Shown here: piece after piece, positions 13,316-24,116 of the stretch
How positions within the stretch are numbered: the stretch's first letter is position 1
Layout of the letters: each line of letters opens with the position of its first letter
Source of the DNA: Symbiodinium natans
Taxonomy: Eukaryota > Sar > Dinophyceae > Suessiales > Symbiodiniaceae
Reading direction: 5' to 3'
Assembly: GCA_905221605.1 (NCBI GenBank)
Contig: CAJNDS010002629.1
Coordinates: forward strand, 273,788-337,787
DNA: 64,000 nucleotides
Program-made: the position numbers and the translations under genes
Notes under the pieces: model-generated
Database searches by the model: none
Told to the model about the DNA's origin: nothing
Seen by the model: the letters and a program-made list of their open reading frames with translations, nothing else

Positions 13316-13960
13316 GCCCACGCGAGGCGACCACGATAGTGCGCAGCTTTCCTCAGTAGGCCTTGCATTGTAGGGGTTCGTTTTTCCGTTTCAAGCTTCG
13401 GATTCATGCCCCGCCAACGTTCCTGCGCAGGTGGCGGGCGCACCGCCGGAGCTCAAGGCCAGAGCTCTGAGTGCATTCTTCAGTAATCCTGGAGCCATTT
13501 TTGTTTGTAGGTGTCGAAGCCAGCTTTCCGAGCTCCCTCAGGCCTTTCTTACGGAAGAGAACCCAAATGCCGCTGCATGGCTACAAGCGAAGATAAGGCC
13601 TGTTGCCTGGCGTGTAGCGCATGGTGTACTGGGCCAACTGCACAAAGGGCGGTCTCTCTTGAGCATCTTCAGCCATGTGTTGTTGCTCACAAGTCCATGG
13701 GCCTAAGAAAGACTTGCCCATCAAACGCTCGAAGCCTTCAAACCTTGAGAAGCCTCGAGATCTTCAGCCCTTCGGCACGCTCTGGAAGGCTTGCATCGGG
13801 CCAAACAGACGGCTCTGGCGAGGCGCCTTCAAGAAATCACAATGCGAGGGCATTCTGCTCGGAGCGTGTACCCAAAGTCGCTCAGTCGCTCGGATACCGG
13901 AGACAGCGCCGAGTAAACTCAGCAGACTATCTCGCTGCCTAAACAACGTTCGCCCTGCAG

Positions 13961-14038
13961 GTCATCCTCCAGTATGCGGCCGAAGATGGCGACCCGCAAC
14001 TGCCCCTCATGACAAAGGCAGCAGCCGCGGAGTTCAGG
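13961..14038 (+). CDS. candidate exon, 26 codons, 5' member of an in-frame exon pair
   Basis: The exon begins after CGCCCTGCAG and ends before a GT at 14,039, with AGG|GT at the junction. It is exactly 26 codons (phase 0 in, phase 0 out) and reads VILQYAAEDGDPQLPLMTKA and then AAAEFR. The next candidate exon, at 14,280, starts in phase 0 after an AG, so the two join without a frame change across a 241-base GT-AG intron. The intron carries a 25-G run. Upstream exons are not clear; a weak one may start after an AG near 13,431 (VAGAPPELKARALS). Protein family unknown. Confidence 0.35.
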
Positions 14039-14103
14039 GTCGGAAAATCGAGGGCTTGAGTGTCCGAGGTTGAAGCTGAGGGCACTGAGGCAGTTTGGGG
14101 GGA

Positions 14104-14128
14104 GGGGGGGGGGGGGGGGGGGGGGGGG
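14104..14128 (+). repeat. poly(G) run, 25 bases
   Basis: A run of 25 G preceded by GGGGGGA. It lies inside the putative intron between the candidate exons at 13,961 and 14,280. Confidence 0.95.
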
Positions 14129-14279
14129 CGGGGAGGGCGCTTCCATGCTTGGCAGTCGGACCAAAAAGCAGCACAGATTCCCAACTCAATATGGTCTTTG
14201 AAGCTCCATGTCCCCCCTCATTCCCCTTCATGTCCCCTTCATTCCTCTTCATGCCTCTTCTTTGTACTTCGCGTCGCAG

Positions 14280-14347
14280 ACTGATGTGGAGAGCCCAGTG
14301 GACGTGAGCTCCGACGAGGAAGAGCTGGGGACTCCTGAAGGTGCCAG
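14280..14347 (+). CDS. candidate exon, acidic Ser/Glu segment, 3' member of the exon pair
   Basis: The exon follows a pyrimidine-rich tract (CTTCTTTGTACTTCGCGTCGCAG) and reads TDVESPVDVSSDEEELGTPE. This is an acidic, phospho-site-like linker typical of eukaryotic regulatory proteins. Possible donors are GAAG|GTGCC (end 14,340) and CCAG|GTTTAA (end 14,347). It is in phase with the exon at 13,961-14,038. This is the most convincing coding signal I can find in the first 46 kb, but no homologue is recognised. Confidence 0.35.
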
Positions 14348-16392
14348 GTTTAAGCAGCGAAAGGGGGGAGCCGCACACCACACGAACTTGTGCTCTGTAT
14401 AGGGCTTATAAGAACTTCAGTGAACTTTGCGCCACACAGACGAATTGGGGAAGGGTTAAGACTGTTCGGTGTCCAAAGTTAGGACATAGGCAGCTCAAAA
14501 ACAAACACAGAAAGTGAAGCGGCCTCTGCTCATCAGGAAAGGGTGTCCAGAATGTCCACTCAGCATTGTAGCTGCAGGTCTGTAGCATCTTCTTCAGAAG
14601 ACCATCGGACCAATACACGTAGAACAAAGGAGCTGAGCCCGACTTTTGAGGCAGCGCAGCTGGTGTGGCACCTGCTCTGGTGCCCGGCCAACTCGTGGCA
14701 GCAGGGCAGCGATGTTTATCTCGAGCCGCAAAGTCTCCCAGCCCAATTCCTGCGGAAATGGTATGGTACTTCGCATTCAGCAGAGACTGGAGCTTGGAAA
14801 ACAATGGCTTGGAAGAGCCCTGTGCCTTCGAAGCCTCTAAGCCCAAGCCCATGGCATTGTGCGCCAAAGTAGCCAAGCAGCACAATGTCTGTCAGTGGGT
14901 ATTCATTCAGGCAGGCCGCGACGCTGCCGGTCTTCGTCCCGAGTTCCAGGTCCTCAGCAGGCACAAACTTGCAGCATAATTGATGCCCGTCATGCCTGAG
15001 CCGTGGTTAATCCTTCAAAGGCCCTGGCAGTTTCTAGGTCCCAGGTACTGCAAACTGGGCGGCGGGCCAAGCGATGTCCCAAAACCCGAACCCCAACTGG
15101 CTCCAGAAGGCCAACTCGAAGCTCTAAAGGGAGTACCTAGGTCCAGAGACGTCGTGGGTGGGAACTTCATGGATCTTGCCACATATACAGGTTTGTAAAG
15201 TCTTTACACAACAAGCCTGCAGTCTTCACATTCTTGACCTTGAAATGCGAAGCACAGCAGGCTGGCTGCGGAGCTTGCCAAAACAGCTGCTACACCAGAC
15301 GACGTTTCGGGCAAGGCGCTAGTGCGTCCTTGATGTTGCAGATGCTTCCTGCTTGAGTGTTCCGGGCTGATGCTGCAGAAACTCCCAACCAATACGGCAC
15401 TGAAGAGTGGCACTTGTGCCATTCAGCTCATTTCCCAAGCTTTTTCTCGCAGGTGTTCCTTTACACGACGCGAGCGCCGTGTTTGTCCTGCACTCTGTCA
15501 AGAATTTGGCCGATCATCACGGTGTCGCGGTCCACTAGCACCGGGTAGCTTATCCATCTAAACTCAACCCCCCAATCATCGAATCCAAACCAGGTTAAGG
15601 TACTTGGTCCCTTCTTGGGGGAGTCGATCCACGACTCTCGTGATGCTGGATGCGTGTAGGCTCGGGAACTATCATCCCAATACCTTCAAATCGCGGAACA
15701 GGTTGCTTGAGGCAGCTCGTGTTCGGTGCAAGTTTTGGCATCCAGCGTGTTTGGAATCAGAATTGCAATGAGTTGCATTTTCAGGTCTTGGAGCCATGCG
15801 CCAGCTTCGCACTGCATGGCCTGGATTAGCCGTGGAGGCGTTGATTCCATGCTTTGTTCCGAAAGGGCCGTTGCTGGGGCTGTCTTCGACGCTTGTCAGA
15901 CATTTGTGTGCTTGCAGTCGCCATGATCACACCGTCTTGGAAACGACAATGCGAAGTGCAAAGGCGTAAAAGCGCGAGAAGCAAAGCGGACAATGATGCA
16001 CGCATCCCCTACAAATCGGTCAAGCAAGCGAATGCAGTTCTACAACGAAAGGAAACCAACAAAGAGCACTAATGCAATGTCATTTGAACCTAAGTGTTTT
16101 GTTCGTCGAGGTTTTCAATGAAACTGTAAGGAAGGACATGGCATTCCATCTTAAGTCAGGATAATTAGAGAGTGCTTTGTAAACATCTTGTGTCAGTCAT
16201 ACGACATGTCGTGGTGTTCATGCGTGTTCATGTCGCTTGACGATTGTTAACTTTGTTGACGTCTAAGACCTTAATCTGACTCACTATTAACGACGGTACA
16301 TTCGATTTTCATCTAGGCTTCAATCATGTATCCCTAGTTGCCCTAGTTCAAGCATTCAGAGACCAGACGCGCTCCCTTTTGCATCCCGGCAG

Positions 16393-16457
16393 TGTTGTGT
16401 GAGGCCGCAAGGCAGCTGGCAAAACAAAAATCTGAAACCTTAAACACTTCAAGCCAG
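16393..16457 (+). CDS. candidate internal exon, basic helical segment
   Basis: Flanked by an acceptor-like CCCGGCAG and a consensus donor CCAG|GTCAG. It reads LCEAARQLAKQKSETLNTSS, an amphipathic helical segment. Both splice sites agree with the frame. It is only 65 bases long, so a chance match is quite possible. Family unknown. Confidence 0.25.
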
Positions 16458-18697
16458 GTCAGCTTCGGCAGGGCTTCTGAACCCTGGTCAGCCAACCGGA
16501 GTTTGGTGCCTCTTGCAGAAGGAGACACAGGCGCATTAGGTAGCAGAGTTTGGGGCTTGGGGGTCGGCTTGCTCAAACTCGATATTTCTCGTTGTTGAGA
16601 TTAGCTTGTTTGTGCCCTAGAATACTGCCGTCTGAAAGCATATGAGATCATATTTTGCCCAAGTGGCTTAGGTAATCAGCTCGCTGCAAGAAGAGTATGC
16701 TCTGTGCTCAGTACTGTTTCACTAGTTTCTTCGTTCATTCATTTATGCCAGGAACAATTTAGCAGCTTGACGGAGTTGACACCCTTTCTTGACACCTTTG
16801 TGACTCCGGAAAACCCCTAAAGGCCATGCCAATTCTGCCGCAAGCCCTTCGGGTCACCCCAGCTGTGAGCTGGAGGCTGTCATGGTTGGGTAGTCTTGTG
16901 GTTTGGTGGCCAGGTCCTCTGCTTCGGGTTTGATTTTTTTTTTTTAGGTTTGTCTTTCCTGGGATTGATGACTTTTGGCCTGCGCGATGCGACTTTCGAA
17001 GTTATACCGGGGTCCGGCCGTACATGTAGAGGTCTTGGGGTTCACCGTGCAATGGATGAAGTTCTTGAAAGTTGCACATGATGCTTCTGCCTGTGGATAC
17101 GAAGAATATGTCGAGTAGTTTAGGTATCATTCCGGATCCAAATGTTCCGGGTTCTTTCTGACATTTCTGGAGGTGCCTAAAGTTTAAGCTTGCCGGCAAA
17201 TGACAGGACGACAAGAATCCTAGAGGCCCTAAGACTTCGCCGAAAGCTTCAGGTGGCAATCCGTCGATTCCTCGAATCTTCGCCTGTGGGGACGGCGGGA
17301 GCTGCTGGATGAGTATAACTTTGGCCTGTTTTTTTGGGGTTTAGGGTGAAAAAGGGGTATAGGTGGACTCACTTCAGCCCGAGCTCTGCAATGACAAAGT
17401 CTCTTAGACTACAAATCACCACGACCAGGCAGATGGACAAAGCAAGCCTAGTAAAGCAAATCGTTGCCACTGTCGATGGAATTCCGGACCTGCCTGGCTG
17501 CATTCCAGGCTGCACCGGTTGCCCTTGTCGGCACGGATCCCCGTGTAAGGGAGCCGCTGGGCTGCAGATGCAAGTGTAGGGCTGAACGCCAGTTCATTCT
17601 TGGTGCAGGCACCATAAACGAAGAGTCTCGCGAAGGGAATCTTTCTGTTGAAGGGCATCAAGATGGGCTTTGCAAAGTCATGCTGGTTGCAGGAGTGGTA
17701 GTCTCGTGATCTCCTCTCTGAGGTGCTTGCACTCGCTTGAGCCCTGAACACTAGGCCCAACTTGCCGTTTACATAGGCGACCTCAACATTCAAGACCACT
17801 CAATCGAGGCTTTGGAAACAGGTCTGCGCCACCGGAGTGCGCCCGTCGGGCAAGGGAACCCCCAGGAAGAAGCGCGAGACTCTGATGCATGCAGCCTACC
17901 TTTACCTGCCTGCATTCGTTTGCGATTTTGGGGCTGCAGTGTTTGACAGCGATGCGCCAAGCTCGATGCGGGTTTAATATGCTTTGATGTTCTTTTTATG
18001 TCTACTATGTTTATGTGTGCTGTGAGCCTGTGCAAGCAAGACGAGAAGGCGGAAAGGGTTGTGTGGTTGCAGCCAAACAAAACCTCAAGGCCCTCACTTG
18101 TTTTAGGGCTGCTCAGGAGTGGCAAGACAAGCTGAAGTACTTCATCTCACACCGGTCAAAGAGCTTTTGCTTGGAGGAAGGTGCCTGCAGTCCTGTTGGG
18201 GAAGGGAGGTTTCGGTCTCGAACCCTGCATCCGATCTAAGTGTCGACAGAAGACCTATTTTACGTTGAACATGAACGCCTGAAATTCCCCCATGAACCCA
18301 CGCTGACTCCATTTCAGGCACGACCCTTCATTGCTGTAGCGTTGTGTCGAGTTTTTGCGAGACCTTCAGCACAAAGCTTCATGGCACAGAGGCGAAAATT
18401 CACAGGCCTGGGTGAGGCTACGCCTCTTGGATGAGGCAGGGGGGGGCACTTTCGTCCCGACTTTGGGGCTTGGCTTGCTGTCTCTGGGTGTCGTTTGTTT
18501 GTGCCATGTGTTGAAGCTTCCAAGCGTTTGTTTATGTGCCCTTTCGCTTCAGTTTGGGATGTGTTGTCCTTTCAGGCTCCGAGGGGCCTTGTCGTCAGGC
18601 TCAGGGTTTGGTCATGTTTCAGGGGTGAGGCGGATGCTTCATGTCGCCAAGGCAAAGCATGGCAATGGCCCAGGAATTGCAGAGGGCTTAGGGTCAG

Positions 18698-18760
18698 AGC
18701 ATGCGGCCGAAACCGAGAAGGAATTGCAAGAACTGGCTGCCGCCGTTCTGCGCAGTTGCG
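18698..18760 (+). CDS. candidate exon, coiled-coil-like segment
   Basis: The segment follows GGGTCAG and reads EHAAETEKELQELAAAVLRS, a strongly helical, coiled-coil-like stretch with coding-like codons. The frame remains open for 140 codons from 18,355 to 18,774 and another frame overlaps it. The donor is unclear. No family recognised. Confidence 0.2.
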
Positions 18761-19787
18761 GTTTGTGGAGTTGACAGCATTTCCCCGCAGCTCCGCAGTC
18801 CTGGTGGCAAAAGATTTGACAGCATCTGTTTTTGTTTGCGCTGTCCCGCTGGTGGAGCTGCTGGCTCGTTTAACCGGGCCCGCACATAGAAGTCATGATG
18901 GATAGAAGGGGGCCAGGTGTTTAAGGAATTGGGCAAACAAATGCCAGGAATCCGAATCAGGCAGCATACCCTCCGGCTACTCGTATAGATTGAGCCGCCT
19001 CCTTAAGCTTCCAAAAAGCAATGTGCCCGCAGGGGGCGAGCTCGCGCGATGAAGACTTCAGCAAGCTGCGCACTGCGATTCAACGGACCCATTGTCGTAC
19101 ATGGGTGGTGGGGCAAAAGGATTCTCCAGCTGAACTAGACGCAACTAGCCATCTTTCTGGAAAGCTTGAACATATCAGAGGAAGGGCCCTCGCTGCTTGC
19201 TAGATTTCGGTCTTGAACACGATGGCTACTTTTTTGCGCCTCGGTGCTAGTCAGTCATCTTTTGGCGGAGGACGATGGCTGAACTCCTGCGGAGTGGCAA
19301 GGCGAGTCGGGACCATCGAGGCGATGGTTTCCAAAAGCTTCAAAGTGGCCTCAAGCAACACATCATGCATGCTGCACGATTACGGCCTGTACAGGCGTGA
19401 TTGCCAGTACCACATTTGTCACTTTCGGAAGGAACGAAGCCTCCACAGGATACACTACAGCCATGCAGGCAACCAACCAGTTAAACTATGCAGCTTCTGT
19501 CGCGCTTGCTAATTATGTGATTGTTTGTGCAGGCGGTGAGGGCTACGTCCTGGTTGAGGACAGCGGGAGCATACTGGCACGTCTGCTCTTCGAGCATCGA
19601 AGAAGCCCCATAAGTCCCATATTGTGGAGAGCTCGTCAGACCCAAGTTTCAGCGTGGCACTGCCGATCACTACCCCCCGACAATAGGCGCCCCTTTCAAT
19701 GCGCGTCATGAGAGCGACAAAAGAGAGAGACGGGTCGTCACTGGAGCTGCGCCGTGGGGTTTCTCCTTCGGGAAAGGCCCTAAAGTG

Positions 19788-19810
19788 AGAAGAAGAAGAA
19801 GAAGAAGAGG
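19788..19810 (+). repeat. (GAA)n microsatellite
   Basis: About seven GAA units. It is the reason the overlapping minus-strand frame carries a run of Ser or Leu. Confidence 0.9.
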
Positions 19811-19854
19811 AGTATTGGCAACACTTCGAAGGTCGCTGCTCACAAAAATATGCC

Positions 19855-20226
19855 ATGCAGGATGTTGCGTGCACACCACGAGTCTATCAGCTATGGCATC
19901 GTTGCCGCAGTGACTCATCCGATCGGCTGGCATTCTACCTGCGGCACGCCGAGGTCGGGCATCTGTCTGAGCATGTAGCAGCTGCAAACGCCCACTCTGT
20001 CTCTAACTGGGCGAAATGCACTGCTATTGCATTTTGCCACTGCCCTGAGGCTTTTGAGGTGTGGACCCCTGGCTTGTCGTCAGCCGAGTCATCCGATCAG
20101 GCAGACCAGCCTGCCTTATGCACGTTACTTGGGGACCTCCGAGGTTTGGATTCCAGTCCTTGCGTTGGGTCGGATGGTGCGGCCTTTGCCCCGCAGTGTT
20201 CATCTCGGTATACTCCTTCCTCTTGA
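19855..20226 (+). CDS. uncharacterised ORF, 123 codons
   Basis: This ATG-initiated frame has a uniform protein-like composition from end to end, for example RLAFYLRHAEVGHLSEHVAA and then QADQPALCTLLGDLRGLDSS. Cys, His and Ser are frequent. An 11-base word (GTCATCCGATC) occurs twice within 200 bases. From about 20,030 to 20,226 the other two plus frames are also open, so the reading is ambiguous. It could be an exon, a pseudogene piece or chance. I recognise no domain. Confidence 0.2.
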   Translation: MQDVACTPRVYQLWHRCRSDSSDRLAFYLRHAEVGHLSEHVAAANAHSVSNWAKCTAIAFCHCPEAFEVWTPGLSSAESSDQADQPALCTLLGDLRGLDSSPCVGSDGAAFAPQCSSRYTPSS

Positions 20227-21956
20227 GAAGCCCCCATGCAAAACCGACGAAAATGAAGGCAGTAAGTTCACACAAGGAGAAGACAACGAAAGTTGTAGTT
20301 GTTTGTGAGATTTTGTGTTAACATAAGATGACCAGCCTATTTCGCCCACACTAGCACTGGAGTTACAAGCTTCAAACCAACAATTTCTGTTCCCCGCCGT
20401 GCCCTGGACCTCAGTTGCAGGAGGTGGCGAACTTGCGAAGCGCTGTGCGGATACGGCTGGATTGCGCCGCAAAAAGAGAGCGCGGTTGATTTCAGAAGTT
20501 GAGCCTGCAGTGGGCCTACAAGGTGCTGCTTCTGAGCTATCACCGCACGTGCGGCTATGCCTGGTTTCATGTCGGGCTTCGTGAGGCTTAGAAGAAAATC
20601 TCGGAGGAGTTACGCCTGTCTTCTCACTTCGTTGGAGTTTGAAATGCCAAGAAATGAGCACTAGTAGAAAGCGTTGCTGAAGCTCCGAGCATCAGAAACT
20701 AGAAAGAGCTAGGGAACAGGGCAAAGATCAAGGTTTTTGTTATAGGCAGCAAATACTGATGGCAAGCGGAAGAGGCAATCTCCATAGATGCGGCCCAGGC
20801 AGCCAACTGCAGGACAGCCCCCCCTAGCTCCCGAGCCACGTTGCTGGAGCCTTAAATGGGGCGTAGCGGGCTGGTGAGGCAACAGCATGAGGTATTGGAG
20901 ATTCCTGGGTGTCGCAGCCGAGCACGTGGCCCCCAACGACAGTAATTAATCGCTTCAGTGTCCTGCAAATGCCAGATCCTCTTTCGCCGCCCCAGCCTCT
21001 GCAAGCTATCTATATGTCGTGCTTTGCAAACTCCCGTTGATTCCCACACACATAAGATCGAGAGGAATGTCTGACATAATGCTGCCCAAAGGAAAGGCCC
21101 AGTTACTTTTGTCAAGTTTTCCTTCTAGACTTGATGGACGATGGAAGTTCAGAATATTTGGGTTGAAGGGGACGCGCTCACGATGCCGAGGCCTGACCGC
21201 GCGTCCCAGCCGCGAATACATAGCATCTCCGCAGCCACAGGCCAGGGGATGCGAACGCTGAAGATGTCCATTTTTGCAGGGATGGGGGGCAGGTGACTCA
21301 CTGGTCGTATACTTCGCCGCAAACGCAGTGCACATCCTCCGTGTACTCCACGCCCTCCAAGTATGTCCGGGGCCTGGCACTGGCAGCGGAAGTCTCTCAA
21401 TGCGAAATAATGTCTTCGGGTTGAACGCCAGAAGTTATTTGACAAACCATCACTTAGTCGCAACATTCCACCAACCATGCCAACCTGTGGAATTGGAATT
21501 GAGGTCGCCGTTCGCCAGTACTCGACGCAGCAGACGACACAGTCCACCTCGTTGCAACTACCCACGCCTCAGGCTCTACGGGATCAGTTTTCAATTTTCA
21601 AGTTTTTGAGCCTTTGGTCTTATGCGGTTCAAGTTGCCCCAAAAGCCCGTTGCAAAAGGGCTTGAGTGTTTGCACTCGAAGGTGGAGATCCATGAATTTG
21701 CATCTGAGATTAAGGTTCAGACATGTCCCACATGAATCAGAACGTAGACTCTGCAAGCACGGTGACTTATCCTTGAATCCCACGTGCCGATTCACCTGAG
21801 CCTCAGCGTAGCACGCTTTCCGTCTGAAGGTTGATCCTAGAGATGCTTCCCTGCTTCCCCTGCACATGGCTATGTCGCGTCAGGGTACTCCTTCTTCGGC
21901 TCCACGCCGTTCTCATCCGGCCCAGCTGCTGGGGAGCCTTGACCAGAAAGCAGCCC

Positions 21957-21970
21957 GGGGGGGGGGGGGG
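21957..21970 (+). repeat. poly(G) run, 14 bases
   Basis: An uninterrupted run of 14 G. Confidence 0.9.
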
Positions 21971-22644
21971 ACCCCTAGAAACGCCAAGATTTTTTTGAAT
22001 GAGGTTCCCTGGGTTTCGCTAATCAGGTTACCGATTAGAGTCCATTCCTGGCAATGAACCCACTGCTGGAAGGCTTTCGCAGTTCCTTGTGGTCTCTTCA
22101 CTGTTATAAGTTCCTTCACTTCAGGTTGTTCTCTCGTTTTCTTTGGTTACTTGGTTGACAGAGTCGACCGCATTGGCCCGAAAAATCTAGAAGCCCATCG
22201 AAGGTTTGTTTAGCGAACGGTGTCGAGAGTTTAGGGATGTTTAGGGTTCTTCAGACGGGACTTCGTCCTCCCTAGGCTAGGCCGAGGAACCCTACTCTAG
22301 AACGTGCGATTAGGTTCTCCAAAAAAGAACGGTACACTAGGCATGCGAAACAGAATCCTCCTTCAGACAGTCAGCCGGACTCGGCATGTTGTCGTAGTAT
22401 GCCACTGCCGTGCCAAAACACTGAAGATTGGCTTGGAAGATGTTCCAGAAAGCGTTGTGCGAAATGCATCCGGTTAATTAGTGAGAACGACAAGACATCT
22501 TTGCACCTGTATACATATGCCATGCATGGAGCGAAAGAACCGAACGGAAAACGTAGCTCCCACATCTTTCGAATGTTCTGATCACTGGCCCGGCTCTGTT
22601 CAGATCGGCCAGATGAAGGCCACACGAGAAGAACAGGACAGTCA

Positions 22645-22662
22645 ACAAGAAGAAGAAGAAGA
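22645..22662 (+). repeat. (GAA)n microsatellite
   Basis: Five to six AAG/GAA units. Confidence 0.85.
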
Positions 22663-23046
22663 CTGATGTGACCCTCAGAACCTTGCCTGCTGGTATATAA
22701 TGACGAACCTGTGGCATGGTTTGGATGTGCACTCCTGATCTAGGATCGTTAACTGAAGTCCGAGGGCGCAATGCGGATGCAACTGTAAACAATTAACCGT
22801 CCACGTCCTGGCTCCTTCTGCCAGAATCAGAAGTCGAGGACAATCAGCTTGTAAATACTCTATAGACGAGGCCGGTGGAGGAGCTCCGGCGATTTCCAAA
22901 CCTTGACAACCAGAAGACGGATGACAAGATCGATCCCCTACTGCAGGAGTCTGGCTGGACATAGTCAGACATCGTCACAAGACCCTGCTTCGATCCAAGA
23001 GCCTGTGTTTCCAAAGCATCCAATCAGAGACTGTTAGTTCCCCTTT

Positions 23047-23064
23047 CCCCCCCCCCCCCCCCCC
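23047..23064 (+). repeat. poly(C) run, 18 bases
   Basis: An uninterrupted run of 18 C. Confidence 0.9.
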
Positions 23065-23936
23065 TACACCTTTTCAAGCCTGGCACCTAAACTCAGCCTT
23101 CGAACACCTTTCTGCACCACCACTGCACATTCCTGCCCCTAACATGGACCATACTGAGTGAGGTTCCGGGAGGCGGGTCATTCTAAGAGAGGCTTGCGGC
23201 TGAAACAAAGGCTGTCGAGTCTCAAGTAAGAACTATGCCTACACGATATGGCACTGCCAGATCGAAGTTATGATAGGGTCTGACCTTTCAGCAAAACCCT
23301 TTTGGGAAGGACCATCCCTTGATGCAGCGACCGCCCCCGGAAGCGCCGCGGCCAATGCCAAAAGAGGCACCAGCACCCGGTGGTGGAGGGCAAAGCAATC
23401 AGTGAAAGTCCGACTCATGGCTTCAGATAAACAAACATCATCAATTCGGTGGCTGGGTCTTTATGCATCCTGGAGGCCAGTTCAGGGCCTAGTACAGTTG
23501 TGCACTCGATGGGTCGGATGTTCATCTACGATTGGGTCCCTACTTAGCGCACGCTGGGCACGGAGATTGCAAGCACTGCAACCCAACTCCCAAAAGCAAG
23601 CGCGGCCGCTTACCGTTCTCAAGTGAGGTCCGAAAACGGGGCCCCAGGGACTGTCCTCTTTATCACGTGGCCTCAAATCTCCGGAAGCGTGCTCGGTTTC
23701 CAGTTCCTGTTCGTAGTGCATGACTCGGCCGGGTGGCCGAGTGGGGCAGGGGAAGGGGAGGCTGGGGAGGGGGGCGGGGTTCTTGTGAATATGATCTCTC
23801 TCTCCCCGTCTGCTGGCAGGACTCGGAAGTGGTACGCCACCATCTCCAGGCCCGTATGTCTTTGTGCTAGTGCTTTGTGACACCCATGGTATCCCTGTGC
23901 CCCACCCCGCAAGTGGTGCACTGCAACATGCTGTAA

Positions 23937-24116
23937 CATCACCACTCTCAGCCGACTGCGTCAGGCCCTGCCGAAGACGCAGAAACTGAGCCCTGTGCTT
24001 GGAAGTGTTCATGGGGCAAGAAGAAGACTAATGCACGAACTCCAGCCTCATCAGCCTCTGAAAGCTGTCGAGCCAGGGCAGAGGAAATTTCAAGTACCGC
24101 AGCTGAAGGTGCATAA
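23937..24116 (+). CDS. candidate exon, Ala/Ser/Glu-rich, 59 codons
   Basis: An open stretch between stops, without an ATG at its start. It reads ASGPAEDAETEPCAWKCSWG followed by a basic KKKTNAR and an Ala/Ser/Glu-rich tail. The composition suggests a disordered linker. Splice sites are not clear and nothing ties it to a neighbouring exon. Confidence 0.15.
   Translation, partial: HHHSQPTASGPAEDAETEPCAWKCSWGKKKTNARTPASSASESCRARAEEISSTAAEGA

Larger units (their letters stand above)
1..13960. other. gene-poor unique sequence, block 1
   Basis: This is balanced-composition, largely non-repetitive DNA with no open frame that I recognise. Longest frames are about 130-170 codons and occur on both strands, which is near what chance gives. 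I see no tRNA, rRNA, promoter or terminator that I can support. Candidate exons at 3,027, 5,150, 8,290 and 12,243 are listed separately. Small structures include a 13-G run at 1,898-1,910, a GAT/GAC tract at 9,800-9,856, a 9-bp hairpin at 10,713-10,734, a roughly 21-bp tandem duplication at 12,556-12,602 (GCCATTTTGAACTGGTATGA-like) and a 24-C run at 13,292-13,315. The stretches between them show nothing I can name. Confidence 0.6.
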
